DNA of 64,000 nt, taken from assembly GCA_030323885.1 (NCBI GenBank), contig CM059188.1, positions 114,851,430 through 114,915,429 on the forward strand, in the 5' to 3' direction. The DNA comes from Branchipolynoe longqiensis. Its lineage: Eukaryota; Annelida; Polychaeta; Phyllodocida; Polynoidae. Positions within the stretch are counted from its first letter, which is position 1. The number at the start of each line of letters is the position of its first letter. The notes under the pieces were generated by a model that did no database searches, was not told the origin of the DNA, and worked only from the letters and a program-made list of their open reading frames with translations. The translations under genes were made by a program, and so were the position numbers. This document shows positions 32,145 to 41,677 of the stretch, piece after piece.

Positions 32145-32859
32145 CTGAGAAGTATGGATGCCGGTACGTTCAACTACGTTCAACTAGGTTAGCCTCCACT
32201 ATGTTTAAGGCCCTGTCACACTACGACGTATGTCACCGGCGTGTGCGTAACGTGCTGAAATAAATATAAGGCCCTATCACACAACGTACGTAACGTATGC
32301 AGAACGTATCTCTGACCTATTGAGAGCGTTCATGTCCCTCACAAAACATTTGCAAAATGTTTGCATACGCTGATGGTACGCTGACCAACGTTACATACGC
32401 TAGAAGTATGCCACATACGTTAAGTACGCTGGAGATGCGGCAGGCATACTTTTGAAGTACGTTTGGAGTACGTCATGCATCCATTGGCTGTACGCGGACT
32501 GCACATTCCCAACAGGCTGAACATATGGCTAACGTGTTCCAACCTATCCCGACCTACCCCTAACGTGTGCATAACATACACTGACGTGCGCCGAGCATAC
32601 ACCAAGCATATGAGAAACGAAGGAGCCATACATTGACAATTTTGAACATGCACAAACATTTTTTAGCGGCTTAACCTACACCGACCTATGACACCGTATC
32701 CCAAGTGTACTCAACGCATACCCAAAGTATACGTAACATATGACACAGTATGCCGACGCATTGGTCGAAAATCGCATACATCGGCATATGCTAAGGCCAT
32801 ACGTCATAGTGTGACAGCCCCTTTAACTACATCCACTAACATTTATGTGACCGGGCCTA
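32145..32859. mobile_element. MITE-B copy 2 fragment, hosting a MITE-A
   Basis: The left piece (GGTACGTTCAACTACG ... AGGTTAGCCTCC) matches the interior of MITE-B copy 1. The right piece (32823-32859) ends TTATGTGACCGGGCCTA, the inverse of that family's GCCCCGGTCACATA end. A MITE-A at 32208-32822 lies between them. Confidence 0.6.
32208..32822. mobile_element. MITE-A family, copy 6 (TTA duplication)
   Basis: Ends AGGCCCTGTCACACTACG and CATAGTGTGACAGCCCCT, flanked by TTA at 32205-32207 and 32823-32825. A second left-end motif (AAGGCCCTATCACACAACG) starts at about 32268, so the first 60 bp may be the stub of another copy. Confidence 0.78.
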
Positions 32860-33289
32860 TAGTCTTGTCTGCTTGTGGCTCCCCTTGTTTTGATCACTTT
32901 CAGCTCTGTAGCCCTGTACTGCATGCATTTAACTGTTACTGAATGGAATATCTTGTCTTTCTAAAATGTACGGTTCGATTTAGTATTTTTATTCCGCTTC
33001 CCAATAGTCTTGTGCTGACCGTTCCTGTTTTGCATACTCTCCACAATGCATCAGTTCTGAAAACCGACGCTGAGCAAGAGATTTTGCTACTGTTGGTGGT
33101 TAGTGGTGGTGGAAATCGCCTATTGTGCAACCCAGATATTGTTTCGCGATAGTATACAATGCACTCTATAGTAATATTATTGCATAGCCATTTGCGTATA
33201 CTTTGTATCGAAATCCACGACATAGAGCTTAACCCATGCAGACTTTGTGTAGACGGCATGAGTAATAATAGTGTGAAACATATACTCAC

Positions 33290-33472
33290 CTCTTGACTGG
33301 TTGCTTACTGTCCCGTAGTCCGACAAGGGCAAGTGCAAGGTCAAGGTCGACCCTGAATTCCAGCCGAGAATCAGCAAACCAGACATATTTTTTCAGTTGC
33401 TCCTGATTCTCGGCTTTCTTCTCTTCCCTGTTATCGGTAAATATGAGATTGGTCAGATTGATTGACTGAGTC
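33290..33472 (-). other. Exon-like open segment, possible host exon
   Basis: A 183-base stretch is open on the minus strand. It has a pyrimidine-rich acceptor before it (TTTTTTTT...CTTAGCAG) and a consensus donor after it (AAGAG then GTGAGT). Both borders are in the same intron phase. It would encode about 60 residues with a charged, non-repetitive composition (TDNREEKKAE, KKYVWFADSRLEF, LALALVGLRD). No family was recognised. It lies outside every repeat identified here, which makes it one of the few candidates for a host gene part. Confidence 0.3.
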
Positions 33473-33814
33473 CTGCTAAGGGTTCGGGTGCAAAAAAAAC
33501 CCACGCCAAACACTATCTGGGCCGAAATGAAAACATGACGACAATGTTTTGAGCTGAAGCTGCCATCATTCCGATAATCAAATCCAGTGTTTCACTGAAG
33601 CTGTCACATCCCTTATAAAAAATACCCTACTTCTGATTAAATTGATAGACTTGAACTGGAAAGTACAACAATAAATTCAAGTTTTACAGAGAATAACTCA
33701 AATGGATTTGTCAGTTTTTGTACCTGAATCCTTCATTATTGGTAAGTTTACTCTCTGTCAGCAGCAACATCCAGGATGCAAAATGAATCTATTGCCAGTT
33801 TAATTTTTTCCGAA

Positions 33815-34155
33815 ATATGTATCCGTTAAAGGTGTATAGTCAGATGCCTTTGAGTTTCTACCGTATTGCTTTGACAAAAAAATATAATACTATATTCATT
33901 ATACGTTACTTTAGTTTAGTTCGAAGGATTAAAGTTGCCTATTTGTTTTTTTGTTTTTGTCATTTTCTGAGATAAATATATTAGGTTAATCATTATAATC
34001 TACCTTACTTTTAGTTGGAGGAAGCTTTGATTTAAAATGACTTAACCTAGGAGATTTTGTAAGCATAACCATGCCAAATTAGTTTTGGCATGCTTGTCAA
34101 AACTCTGACCCTGTGCGATTCAGCAGTACCAGGTTCTATTAAATTGACTTATCAG
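33815..34155. repeat. Dispersed repeat, copy 2
   Basis: The right part (34080-34155) is the reverse complement of about 850-930. Shared words include GGCATGCTTG, AAAACTCTG and AGGTTCTATTAAATTGACTTA. No ORF and no terminal repeats are seen. Confidence 0.45.
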
Positions 34156-36019
34156 GTCATTGGGCTTGGTGCCCCCCCTCCCCTCGAGTTGGAAGACATA
34201 GACTAATTGCTTCTATGACCTGTTAAAATAAAGTTCCCTTTTCCCCACCCTCGAGTTTGGCTTCCTTCCCCCGAATCACAGAACACAGGGATGAGAACAG
34301 GTTAGCCTAAACAGGCGAGCCATTGCCTCCAACTTAGTACAAGTTGCGACATCGTCGATCGGCGCGAAATTCTCTTCCCTGAGTACAATGCACGTTATGT
34401 ACATTTGCAAGGTAGAACACAACTATGTAATTACATGGACAAATATGTAAAATGACACCCATAACCTCGTCAAATATGTAAAATTACACCATCAACTCTC
34501 AATCAACTGAGTCCCTAAAAACTGGCAGATTCCCTGTTGTGAACCCTTAACATTTTTTGTTTGTTTTATCACGCCACTGTATATTGATATAAGCTAAGAT
34601 CTGGGATATAATTAAACTCTGAACACTGCAGCTTACATGCTTGTATTGGAGAGTACAACTCACACACATTGACTCATAGTGAGCAGGACTCTATGTTATG
34701 TTTCAACTAGTAGAGGAGGGGGGGGATACAACTACTTCCAACTATTGACTCTTCATGACCAAGGGATTGGAAAATAATTTGTAAGTGAATACTTCCACAT
34801 TTTGGCGTATCGTGACTAGGGCCCTTATGGACTATCGCAAATATATGAGGGGAGGGGGAAGAGTATGAAAAACAACCCTGGAGTGGTTCATGGGATACAT
34901 TATTGTATCTGTCGAGATTCTGCTCATGGCAACCCGGTTTGTGAGACCCCACAAAGTTGAGAGAGGGAAGGGAAAGAAAGGGGGTGGGGTAAGAGGAAAA
35001 CAAAGTGTTTCAGACATAGGGTTTCTTTATCAAACAGGGATTACATTCCGGGTTATCTGTTATCTAATCTTTGGATTTAGGCACAACAGTGGTAATAACA
35101 AAATATATGACGCATTTGGATTATTTAACGCTAGTTATGATGTTCATTTGCAATCGATAGAAAGTTACGGAGGAGGACAATGATAATAGATGTTGATAGA
35201 AGTTAACTAAGATATAAACATAAGATGATTGTGATTTTCATTTTCTATTGCTAGACACTTGCGAGGGATAATAAAACTGCATAGTGATACAAACTAACTC
35301 TGATATAAATATAAGATAATTATAACTTGCACGTCTCATTGAGAAATATTTCATTTGGACACTAAAACTGTCTATTGATTTCAGCTAAGTTAGGTGCAAT
35401 ACACGATTCCACGACTAGTATGACACCTGGTTATAGGCAACAACACTCGTGTTGTGGGTCGACAGTGTGTCACTGTGTTCTTTTACACTGCTGATAAAGC
35501 TTTTCAATGAATCAATGAATCAATGAATCAATGAATAGGATACAGCTATAATTCAAAACCGGACACAGGTAATTCTTTTTGGGCTAATAAATTTATTAAT
35601 CAGGCTTAATAAATTTTTACAGAAGCCTTTTTCTACTCCTTTGTGAACATCATTATTATAGCTATCCTCAATAGTACAATTGGGGTTATTTAGCTGTTAT
35701 TACTCCATCTTCATCAGGTAGTACAACCTGTGCCTATCTCATTTTTCTAATGGTCATTACTTATGTGCAGGTCAATATCAGGTATCATTTACTATATATT
35801 CATTGCATTACTTATGTGCAGGTCATATCTATGACTGTACTATCATATGATATATACTGACGTAAACTACATTTATGAAGGCAGAGCATATAATACACTC
35901 GAGGCAACTTGGACAGAAGACATGAGGCAGCAGCTCGGGCAGATCACGGTCACACGTTCAGCTCACATCTGGCACACTCACACACATTCGCACAATCATT
36001 GCAATCAGCACTTTTTTCA
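34156..36019. other. No gene recognised; 3' side of the DIRS element
   Basis: AT-rich, with short ORFs that lack protein-like composition. An (ATGA)ATCA tract is at about 35504-35535. CATTACTTATGTGCAGGTCA occurs at 35755 and again at about 35809. Such short direct repeats near a DIRS end could be part of its split terminal repeats, but the inner partner was not found. Confidence 0.4.
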
Positions 36020-37039
36020 CTAGGGACATAGGAGCCATAATCTCTCAGCCAAATTTGGAACAAGAGAGATAATGGTTCCTCCATAAAAAACATTTTTATT
36101 AACATAGTTAAAGACACTATTAGATTTCCATCTACCGACTGTTCTTATGGACTCTATTGGCATCCCTACTCTTGCGTATTCTTGGGCTCCCCCGCGCCGT
36201 AGGCTATGGCAAGTCACTAACGGCCACCAAGGGAGTCCACAGGCTTTCAAAGCAGTTTGCATGCACTTATTAAACACTGTAGCAGACAGTGGTTGTCCAT
36301 TATTCAGGATGAACGCTGGGGCGCCCTCATGTGTCAATTTCAGGGCGGTGTACTTGTTCCAAGCGTGCACCGGGCAGAAGGTGTGGTTTGACCATGCCGG
36401 CAGATTGATGCTGTACACGTCCTCAGGCTTGCATGTAGTCTTAGTGCTTCTGACTATGATCGTCAGATGTGAGTCGTGAGCCTTGATGTCTCTCCCGAGC
36501 AGCATGTGACCGTCACCTCCCGTCACCTCGGAATAAAACAAGTTAGACTGTCTTAGCAAACACAGATACCCTATTAACAACACAGCAATTAACACCAATC
36601 CATCATCTCCAATTTTGTTGAATTTCAAAATTATCATTTTAATGTGCTTAGTCTTTAAGGGGTATGCCCTCTTTACAGTATTGGTTTTTAACATATACAT
36701 GCCATTTTAAATTATTGATAGTGCATAATCATCAAACGCTTCAGTGTTACCATTCAACAGCCTTACCCATGATCTGGCTCCGCTCATGTAATTTTTAATT
36801 GCTCCCTCAGTGTTTAATTTATCATTTAAATATAAAGCATATAACATTACCGTCTTCCTTTTGGGGTTTTTGGGGGTGTCTCTGACGCTCTTGCAAAAAC
36901 TCAGATACTCCCTAAATTGTACACTTTTATTATGCCAGGTCCCAGCTGATAATCCCGCCGAAAAGTACACACTTAGTTTTTGTACTAATGCGCGCTTATG
37001 ATCTGCAAGTTGATAAAGGCAAAAAAATATACTTATCAA
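36020..37039 (-). pseudogene. DIRS tyrosine recombinase, one in-frame stop
   Basis: A single minus-strand frame of about 340 codons, broken by TAA at 36709-36707. The N-terminal part has the core-binding, SAM-like segment (YLSFCKSVRDTP, YMSGARSWVRLLNG). The C-terminal part has LLRQSNLF with the first catalytic Arg, CHSLRRGG (HxxR), RTVGRWKS and the likely nucleophile Tyr in FNYVNK. In DIRS elements this enzyme integrates a circular DNA copy in place of a DDE integrase. It starts 9 bases after the stop of the RT-RNase H ORF. AAA to TAA is the simplest cause of the stop. Confidence 0.88.
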
Positions 37040-37048
37040 CTGGCAGAT

Positions 37049-39151
37049 TTATAAAGATAAATCTAGTACATGACCGTCATGAGAGACATTTATTTTAGTC
37101 AATAGCTTTTCATGACACATTTTGTCGGCAATTAGCTTTAATTTGGTATCAAAGAACGACCTACTTAAGGCATCCGCTAGCACCAGATCTTTTCCGGGCT
37201 TGTGCATCACCTGTACCGTACAGGTGTATGTGGCGGCGAACCTCCAGATTTCCCGGGCACAGGCGCACAAGACTGGATCTTTTCCGGCACCAGAAGATAG
37301 CACCTGTTGGGAAGCAGTATTATCAGTGTTAATGATAATTTGATATATGTTAGGTTTAGGGGGTGACAAATTTTTCAAAGCGACTACTAAATTTATTGCT
37401 TCTAATTGAGCAATATGGAAATTATTTTCTAAGAATATAGGGGTATAACAGTTGGAATAATAATGTGTTGGACTGAATGCCCCTCCTCCTTGCAATGAAG
37501 AATCACATTCGGTTAACCATTTTTTGTCAGGAATATGCTGTAACAAAATTAGCTTATTATGACCTTCTGCAAAACGTAGGAACCAAGATATGTCTCTAAT
37601 AAAATTTTGGGTAACTCCAATTTTTCCTAAAAAGGGGGTATTCCTAAGAAAGTCTAAAATTCTATTCATAAAAATTCTTGAAGGTGTTACACATTTTGAA
37701 ATAAATTGAAGGCGTCCCACTAATCTCTGAACGTTTTTCCTTGTTACTTTACGACCACTTACCCATTTATTGCATTCTAATAAAATATCTAATAGTTTCT
37801 CATCAGGAATACGTATACACATGGTTTTTGAATTTATATCATATCCTAACCAAATAATTTTGTGTGTGGGAGGTATACATTTTTTAAATGATAGTTTTAA
37901 ACCTAATATTTCAGTTAATTGAAGAATGTAATTATATGCTTTTTGTGCCTTTTCTAGTGTATTTTCTACCCCCACAAAATCATCTAAAAAACATAGTGCA
38001 AAGAAACCCATTTTCGTCATTAGGTGTACCACTGTTGCTGTAGTTCGAGCAGAGGCCATACTTGATGTTCTGCAACCAAACGGAGGAGCAATGTCAAAAT
38101 AATATTTTTCATCTACTTTAATCCCAAACAAAGGCACACTCAAGGGGCAGGTTCTTAATTGCCTGTATGCCCTTGCTAGATCTATTGACCACATATAGCA
38201 TTCATTACCCAATTTTGTAATCTGCTTAGCTAAGGACATAATTGTTGGCAAATTATATTTGTACGGTTTTCCTTGGTAGAAACCTTTGTTAATACCTGAG
38301 TTAACACTACACCCCTTGGGAAAGCTAAGATCGACTATAATTCTACGTTCATTAGTGTTTTTCTTGGGGCGGGTCATAATAGGACTAATTTGTGCCCAAG
38401 GACAAAAAGGAGGATCATCAAATGGGCCCAACAATGCATTATGAGATAATTCAGTTCGTACGTACTTGTTGATCCAAAAAAGGTCTTCCTTAGACCGGGC
38501 ATGATTAACTTCTGTTGGAGTTGGGACAAATGTTCCAGTAAAATTAGCTGGCCAGCCAAATTCTAAATATGGAATAATATCAATATCACTATAACCAATA
38601 AGTAATTTTTTCCAATTATTAATAACCAGTCCAGACGGGACTGGAATTCTTGCATCCAGATAATTGGGGAGACCTGAAGCTCGTACTTTTTTATAAATAC
38701 CAGCATACTCTATAAATTTATTACAATTTATATTTATATTTGGCCATGACTGCAGCACATGTAATTTATAATCTAGAGGTGATGTGTCACAGAAGACTAT
38801 AACATCATCAATGTATTGCTCTGAATTATCAAGATTATTAATTATATCAACATCAGAAACATTGTCTGGAATATCAATTCCACCGCCCCCAATTGCCTCG
38901 TTAACCTGGTTTACATCCTGCGACCCGAATTTGGCCTGCATAGCATTTGAAACACACGTAACATAATTGGTCTCACCTCTTGGTGATCGGCTGGAATGCA
39001 AAGGGTTAATTACATGTTTAACAGGGGGTGCCAAGTGTGTCGAAACCGCACCGTCCAAATTGATGCAACAATTATTACCGATTTCCACATTGGATATAGT
39101 ACTGCTGTCATAAAACGGAATAGACTTCCCATTACCCAGCACACTGTACAT
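37049..39151 (-). CDS. DIRS-like reverse transcriptase-RNase H polyprotein
   Basis: An open frame of 700 residues. The first ~200 residues are variable. RT motifs follow: RRIIVDLSFPKG (about 270-280), MWSIDLARAYRQL (about 320-333), APPFGCRTSS and CFLDDFVG with the catalytic Asp pair near 390-391. RNase H follows with ECDSSLQGGGAF (about 549-559), the Glu of AQLEAINLV, INTDNTASQQVL (about 607-618) and DLVLADALSR (about 655-664). It copies the element RNA and removes the template. No methyltransferase (common in DIRS) or SGNH hydrolase (Ngaro) domain is visible. It sits between gag and recombinase on the same strand, in the order expected for DIRS. Confidence 0.92.
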   Translation of the reverse strand: MYSVLGNGKSIPFYDSSTISNVEIGNNCCINLDGAVSTHLAPPVKHVINPLHSSRSPRGETNYVTCVSNAMQAKFGSQDVNQVNEAIGGGGIDIPDNVSDVDIINNLDNSEQYIDDVIVFCDTSPLDYKLHVLQSWPNININCNKFIEYAGIYKKVRASGLPNYLDARIPVPSGLVINNWKKLLIGYSDIDIIPYLEFGWPANFTGTFVPTPTEVNHARSKEDLFWINKYVRTELSHNALLGPFDDPPFCPWAQISPIMTRPKKNTNERRIIVDLSFPKGCSVNSGINKGFYQGKPYKYNLPTIMSLAKQITKLGNECYMWSIDLARAYRQLRTCPLSVPLFGIKVDEKYYFDIAPPFGCRTSSMASARTTATVVHLMTKMGFFALCFLDDFVGVENTLEKAQKAYNYILQLTEILGLKLSFKKCIPPTHKIIWLGYDINSKTMCIRIPDEKLLDILLECNKWVSGRKVTRKNVQRLVGRLQFISKCVTPSRIFMNRILDFLRNTPFLGKIGVTQNFIRDISWFLRFAEGHNKLILLQHIPDKKWLTECDSSLQGGGAFSPTHYYSNCYTPIFLENNFHIAQLEAINLVVALKNLSPPKPNIYQIIINTDNTASQQVLSSGAGKDPVLCACAREIWRFAATYTCTVQVMHKPGKDLVLADALSRSFFDTKLKLIADKMCHEKLLTKINVSHDGHVLDLSL

Positions 39152-39235
39152 ATCACTACAAGGTTCAACATAATTTATAGAGCCAATATTATGTTCACAA
39201 AACCCTGTTGGTCCACCCTGTTCAGTATTACCCTG

Positions 39236-40297
39236 TCAGTTTTTGCCACAGTTATATTTTTTGTGGCTCTTACTCCCACACTTGGAGCACCAATGACCAA
39301 AATTGCACACGTCCTCTAGTCTACCACAGCCACTCTCCTTATTCCACTTATAGCAACCAGTTTTGCCATCCTTAGTGAAATTATTTGTCTTGCGCGTGCT
39401 AGTTGACGTCTTCCTCTGGCGCATATTGTGCATACCGTAATGAAACATGGCTAAACCTGTGTTACGGCTTCCGAACGCAGCAAACCCCTCGACTTCCGCT
39501 AGCTTTCTAATATCTATATCATAGTCGACATGGGTGGAGTCTTGAAAATCATTTTGCTTCGCTCTCGAGGCCATAAAACACACATGCTCCATGAGCGCTC
39601 GGAAGTCTTTCACTGTGAGCCCCTGAATATCCAGACACCACCGGATAGAGGCCGTAATTAATTCATAACAGTTGAGTTTCCGTATCTCTTTTCCTGATAC
39701 TGTGTACCGCCTCAGACTCCACTTACTTCTGAGTCGCCTCGTGCTGCTGGTGCTCCTACTTCTGGAGTCGCTGGGCGTTCGTCTCCGTCGTCGACTGCGT
39801 GACCTTCGACGCCCTCTGGCCACTCCGTATTTGGAATGTTCGTCCAAGATGGCGCCCGTTGGTCCTGACGTGGCTCCAGTGGCACCGGTGGCACCGGCAC
39901 CCATCCCGTCCTCGTCCAATGGCGCCCTCGTACTTGCCGCGCGTTCCTCCCCGCATTGCCGACCCTCCTTTCTCCTCCTCATGACGTTGCGGCGTTCTTT
40001 TAACTCTGATACCCGCTCCTCCAATGTCATTTGTGCAATTTCTTTTAGTATAAGCGTCTCCTCTTCTTCGAGACTTATAGACGCAACTTTACTTGTAATG
40101 TCAGGAGAACTGTCTCTAGAATCACTATTTGCCACCTCCGTCAAAGTTGCTGCGGCTCCTCTAGTTATTCGTGCAGGTGGCGACTGTCTTCCCTTTTTCT
40201 TTCCTTTTCGTTTCTTTGTACACTTGTCACCTCGGTGTGACACCCCGCACAGGTCACAATACGGCATGCCGGCTAGTGGAGCGAGTGCAGCAGACAA
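39236..40297 (-). CDS. DIRS gag-like protein with two zinc-finger regions
   Basis: 353 residues. A CCHC-type finger sits unusually near the N-terminus (CDLCGVSHRGDKC, residues 14-26). A basic patch, an acidic segment with EEEETLILKEIAQMTLEERV, a Gly/Ala stretch and an SR-rich block (GRRRSRSRRRRRTPSDSRSR) follow. The C-terminus has a Cys/His cluster (CYKWNKESGCG, CNFGHWCSKCG, HKKYNC), the usual nucleic-acid-binding end of DIRS gag. It presumably packages element RNA. The overlapping plus-strand ORF at 39672-40310 is its shadow. Confidence 0.85.
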   Translation of the reverse strand: MSAALAPLAGMPYCDLCGVSHRGDKCTKKRKGKKKGRQSPPARITRGAAATLTEVANSDSRDSSPDITSKVASISLEEEETLILKEIAQMTLEERVSELKERRNVMRRRKEGRQCGEERAASTRAPLDEDGMGAGATGATGATSGPTGAILDEHSKYGVARGRRRSRSRRRRRTPSDSRSRSTSSTRRLRSKWSLRRYTVSGKEIRKLNCYELITASIRWCLDIQGLTVKDFRALMEHVCFMASRAKQNDFQDSTHVDYDIDIRKLAEVEGFAAFGSRNTGLAMFHYGMHNMRQRKTSTSTRKTNNFTKDGKTGCYKWNKESGCGRLEDVCNFGHWCSKCGSKSHKKYNCGKN

Positions 40298-40509
40298 CCG
40301 CTCAAAATAAAATTACAGACGAAGTGACAGACATACGGTCACATATTAGTACAATTGCGCGACGCAGGTGGCGCCCCATTCGCGCACACCTGCTCAAGGT
40401 GGGTGCGCGACTTCGAATACATTTAATATCGAATGCTCAGTAATAAACAATATATATACAATATAACCTTGGATTCTGCTACGTTACATTATATTATTAT
40501 AATCCATTA

Positions 40510-41315
40510 TAATACACATTAATTATATCAACATCAGAAACAGTACAATTTTTATCTTTTTTCCCAACTTTAACTTCAACGGAAATGTAATATTATGTTT
40601 AACTGTATAAGGTTCAACATGTTTAACGGATGATAATAACTTATTTGAGCAGACTTTACCATGTTGTCTATTCATGTTAGTAACTACACAGTTGTTAGGA
40701 CCCATCATGGATTCCAAGATAGATGTTGACATATCAATGTCCATGTTATTTTTATTATTGGTTGGATTGTATGGTTCGAGTCCCGGTCGAGTCAAACCAA
40801 TGACTTTAAAATTGATACTTGTTGCTTCCTAGCCAGGCGCTCGGCATTATTAGGATAGGGCAAGGACTGGTGTGCTCAGTGTCAGGATAATGTGACTGAG
40901 TGGGATACCAGGTCATGGTGCCGGCGGCCTGGTTTCCCAGTGGGACAGCACTATAAAGTCGCCATGAGTGCGCACTGTCACAAGTCGGTACCCGTCCTGA
41001 TATGACCTTAGATGTTGCTAGGACGTAAAACAACAACAAACAAAAAATGGATTGTATGCATCCGAAGTCATTATAGAAGTACTATCCTTATCAGGATCTC
41101 CAACAGAAGAATAACGGTTTACAGCTTGAACAGTAACATTAGTAGAAAGCTGTTTAACAGGAGATAACTGAACCGGATTGTAAGAAGAAATATTAATTAT
41201 ATTAGTGGCTGGACTAATATCAGAATGCATCTTTAATAAGGTCTTTTTGTCAGGTATTTTGTTCTTAGGCATCAGCCTAGCAATCAATGTATCAGACACT
41301 GAAGCAAAGTCACCC
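40510..41315 (-). pseudogene. DIRS element A: pol N-terminal fragment
   Basis: The minus-strand coding remnants PKNKIPDKKTLLKM (about 41285-41240) and SSVKHVEPYTVKHN lie on either side of a SINE. At 40516-40540 the words ATTATATCAACATCAGAAAC match positions 38846-38865 of element B, where they encode VSDVDIIN; the same residues can be read here after a frameshift in an A-run. Element A is therefore a relative of B that breaks off at this point. It also includes 45778-45993 and 48906-50048. Confidence 0.7.
40774..41047 (+). repeat. SINE-1 copy m inserted in DIRS element A
   Basis: 5'-truncated copy (starts GTTCGAGTCCCGGTCGAG) with core and an AACAACAACAAACAAAAAA tail. The 11 bases TGGATTGTATG flank it at 40763-40773 and 41048-41058. 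The DIRS reading continues across once the SINE is removed. Confidence 0.9.
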
Positions 41316-41459
41316 TGTAATAGGTTGCAAGATACAAAACGACTACACACGGCGAAGGCTAGTTCCAACTGGTTTATTTCTCGTCATCTCCTGACGTCAT
41401 CCATGACGTCATGTCACGTGGGGGGTATTCCCAATCGCCACGCGTATACATATATTACA
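41316..41459 (-). repeat. 3' LTR of the Gypsy element
   Basis: On the minus strand it starts TGTAATATATGTATACGCG and ends CTTGCAACCTATTACA. It contains a doubled GATGACGTCA-type palindrome (TGACGTCATCCATGACGTCA), a CREB/ATF-like site that may drive transcription, and CACGTGACATGACGTC. Confidence 0.88.
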
Positions 41460-41677
41460 TCTCCCCTTTTTTAAATTTATTTTTTATTTTTAGAGCCATG
41501 GTGGTTTAATTACAGTGTTGCCGTGCAACAGCGTGATACAGTTTAATAGTTTGTACTCACATATCGTTATAGTCTTATTTTCTAACATGGTATTGTTTTT
41601 TTTTTTTTGTTTTAAATTTTTTTTATTTATTAGTGACAATGTCTTAACCCTAACTACTTTTACTTGTTCGCCGGAGG

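Larger units (their letters stand above)
36020..40440 (-). mobile_element. DIRS-like element B
   Basis: The order on the minus strand is gag, RT-RNase H, tyrosine recombinase, with tight spacing (84 and 9 bases). The left end is not fixed; the right end probably lies in 40310-40510, where GC-rich hairpin-forming sequence (GGCGCCCCATTCGCGCACACC) precedes an AT-rich run. Inverted terminal repeats were looked for by eye without success. Only one stop codon was found, so this copy is younger than the other two DIRS copies here. Confidence 0.8.

Noticed and set aside
39672..40310. Plus-strand ORF of 212 codons over the DIRS gag
   Set aside because: Antisense shadow of a coding sequence with strong composition bias; the minus-strand frame has the zinc-finger motifs.
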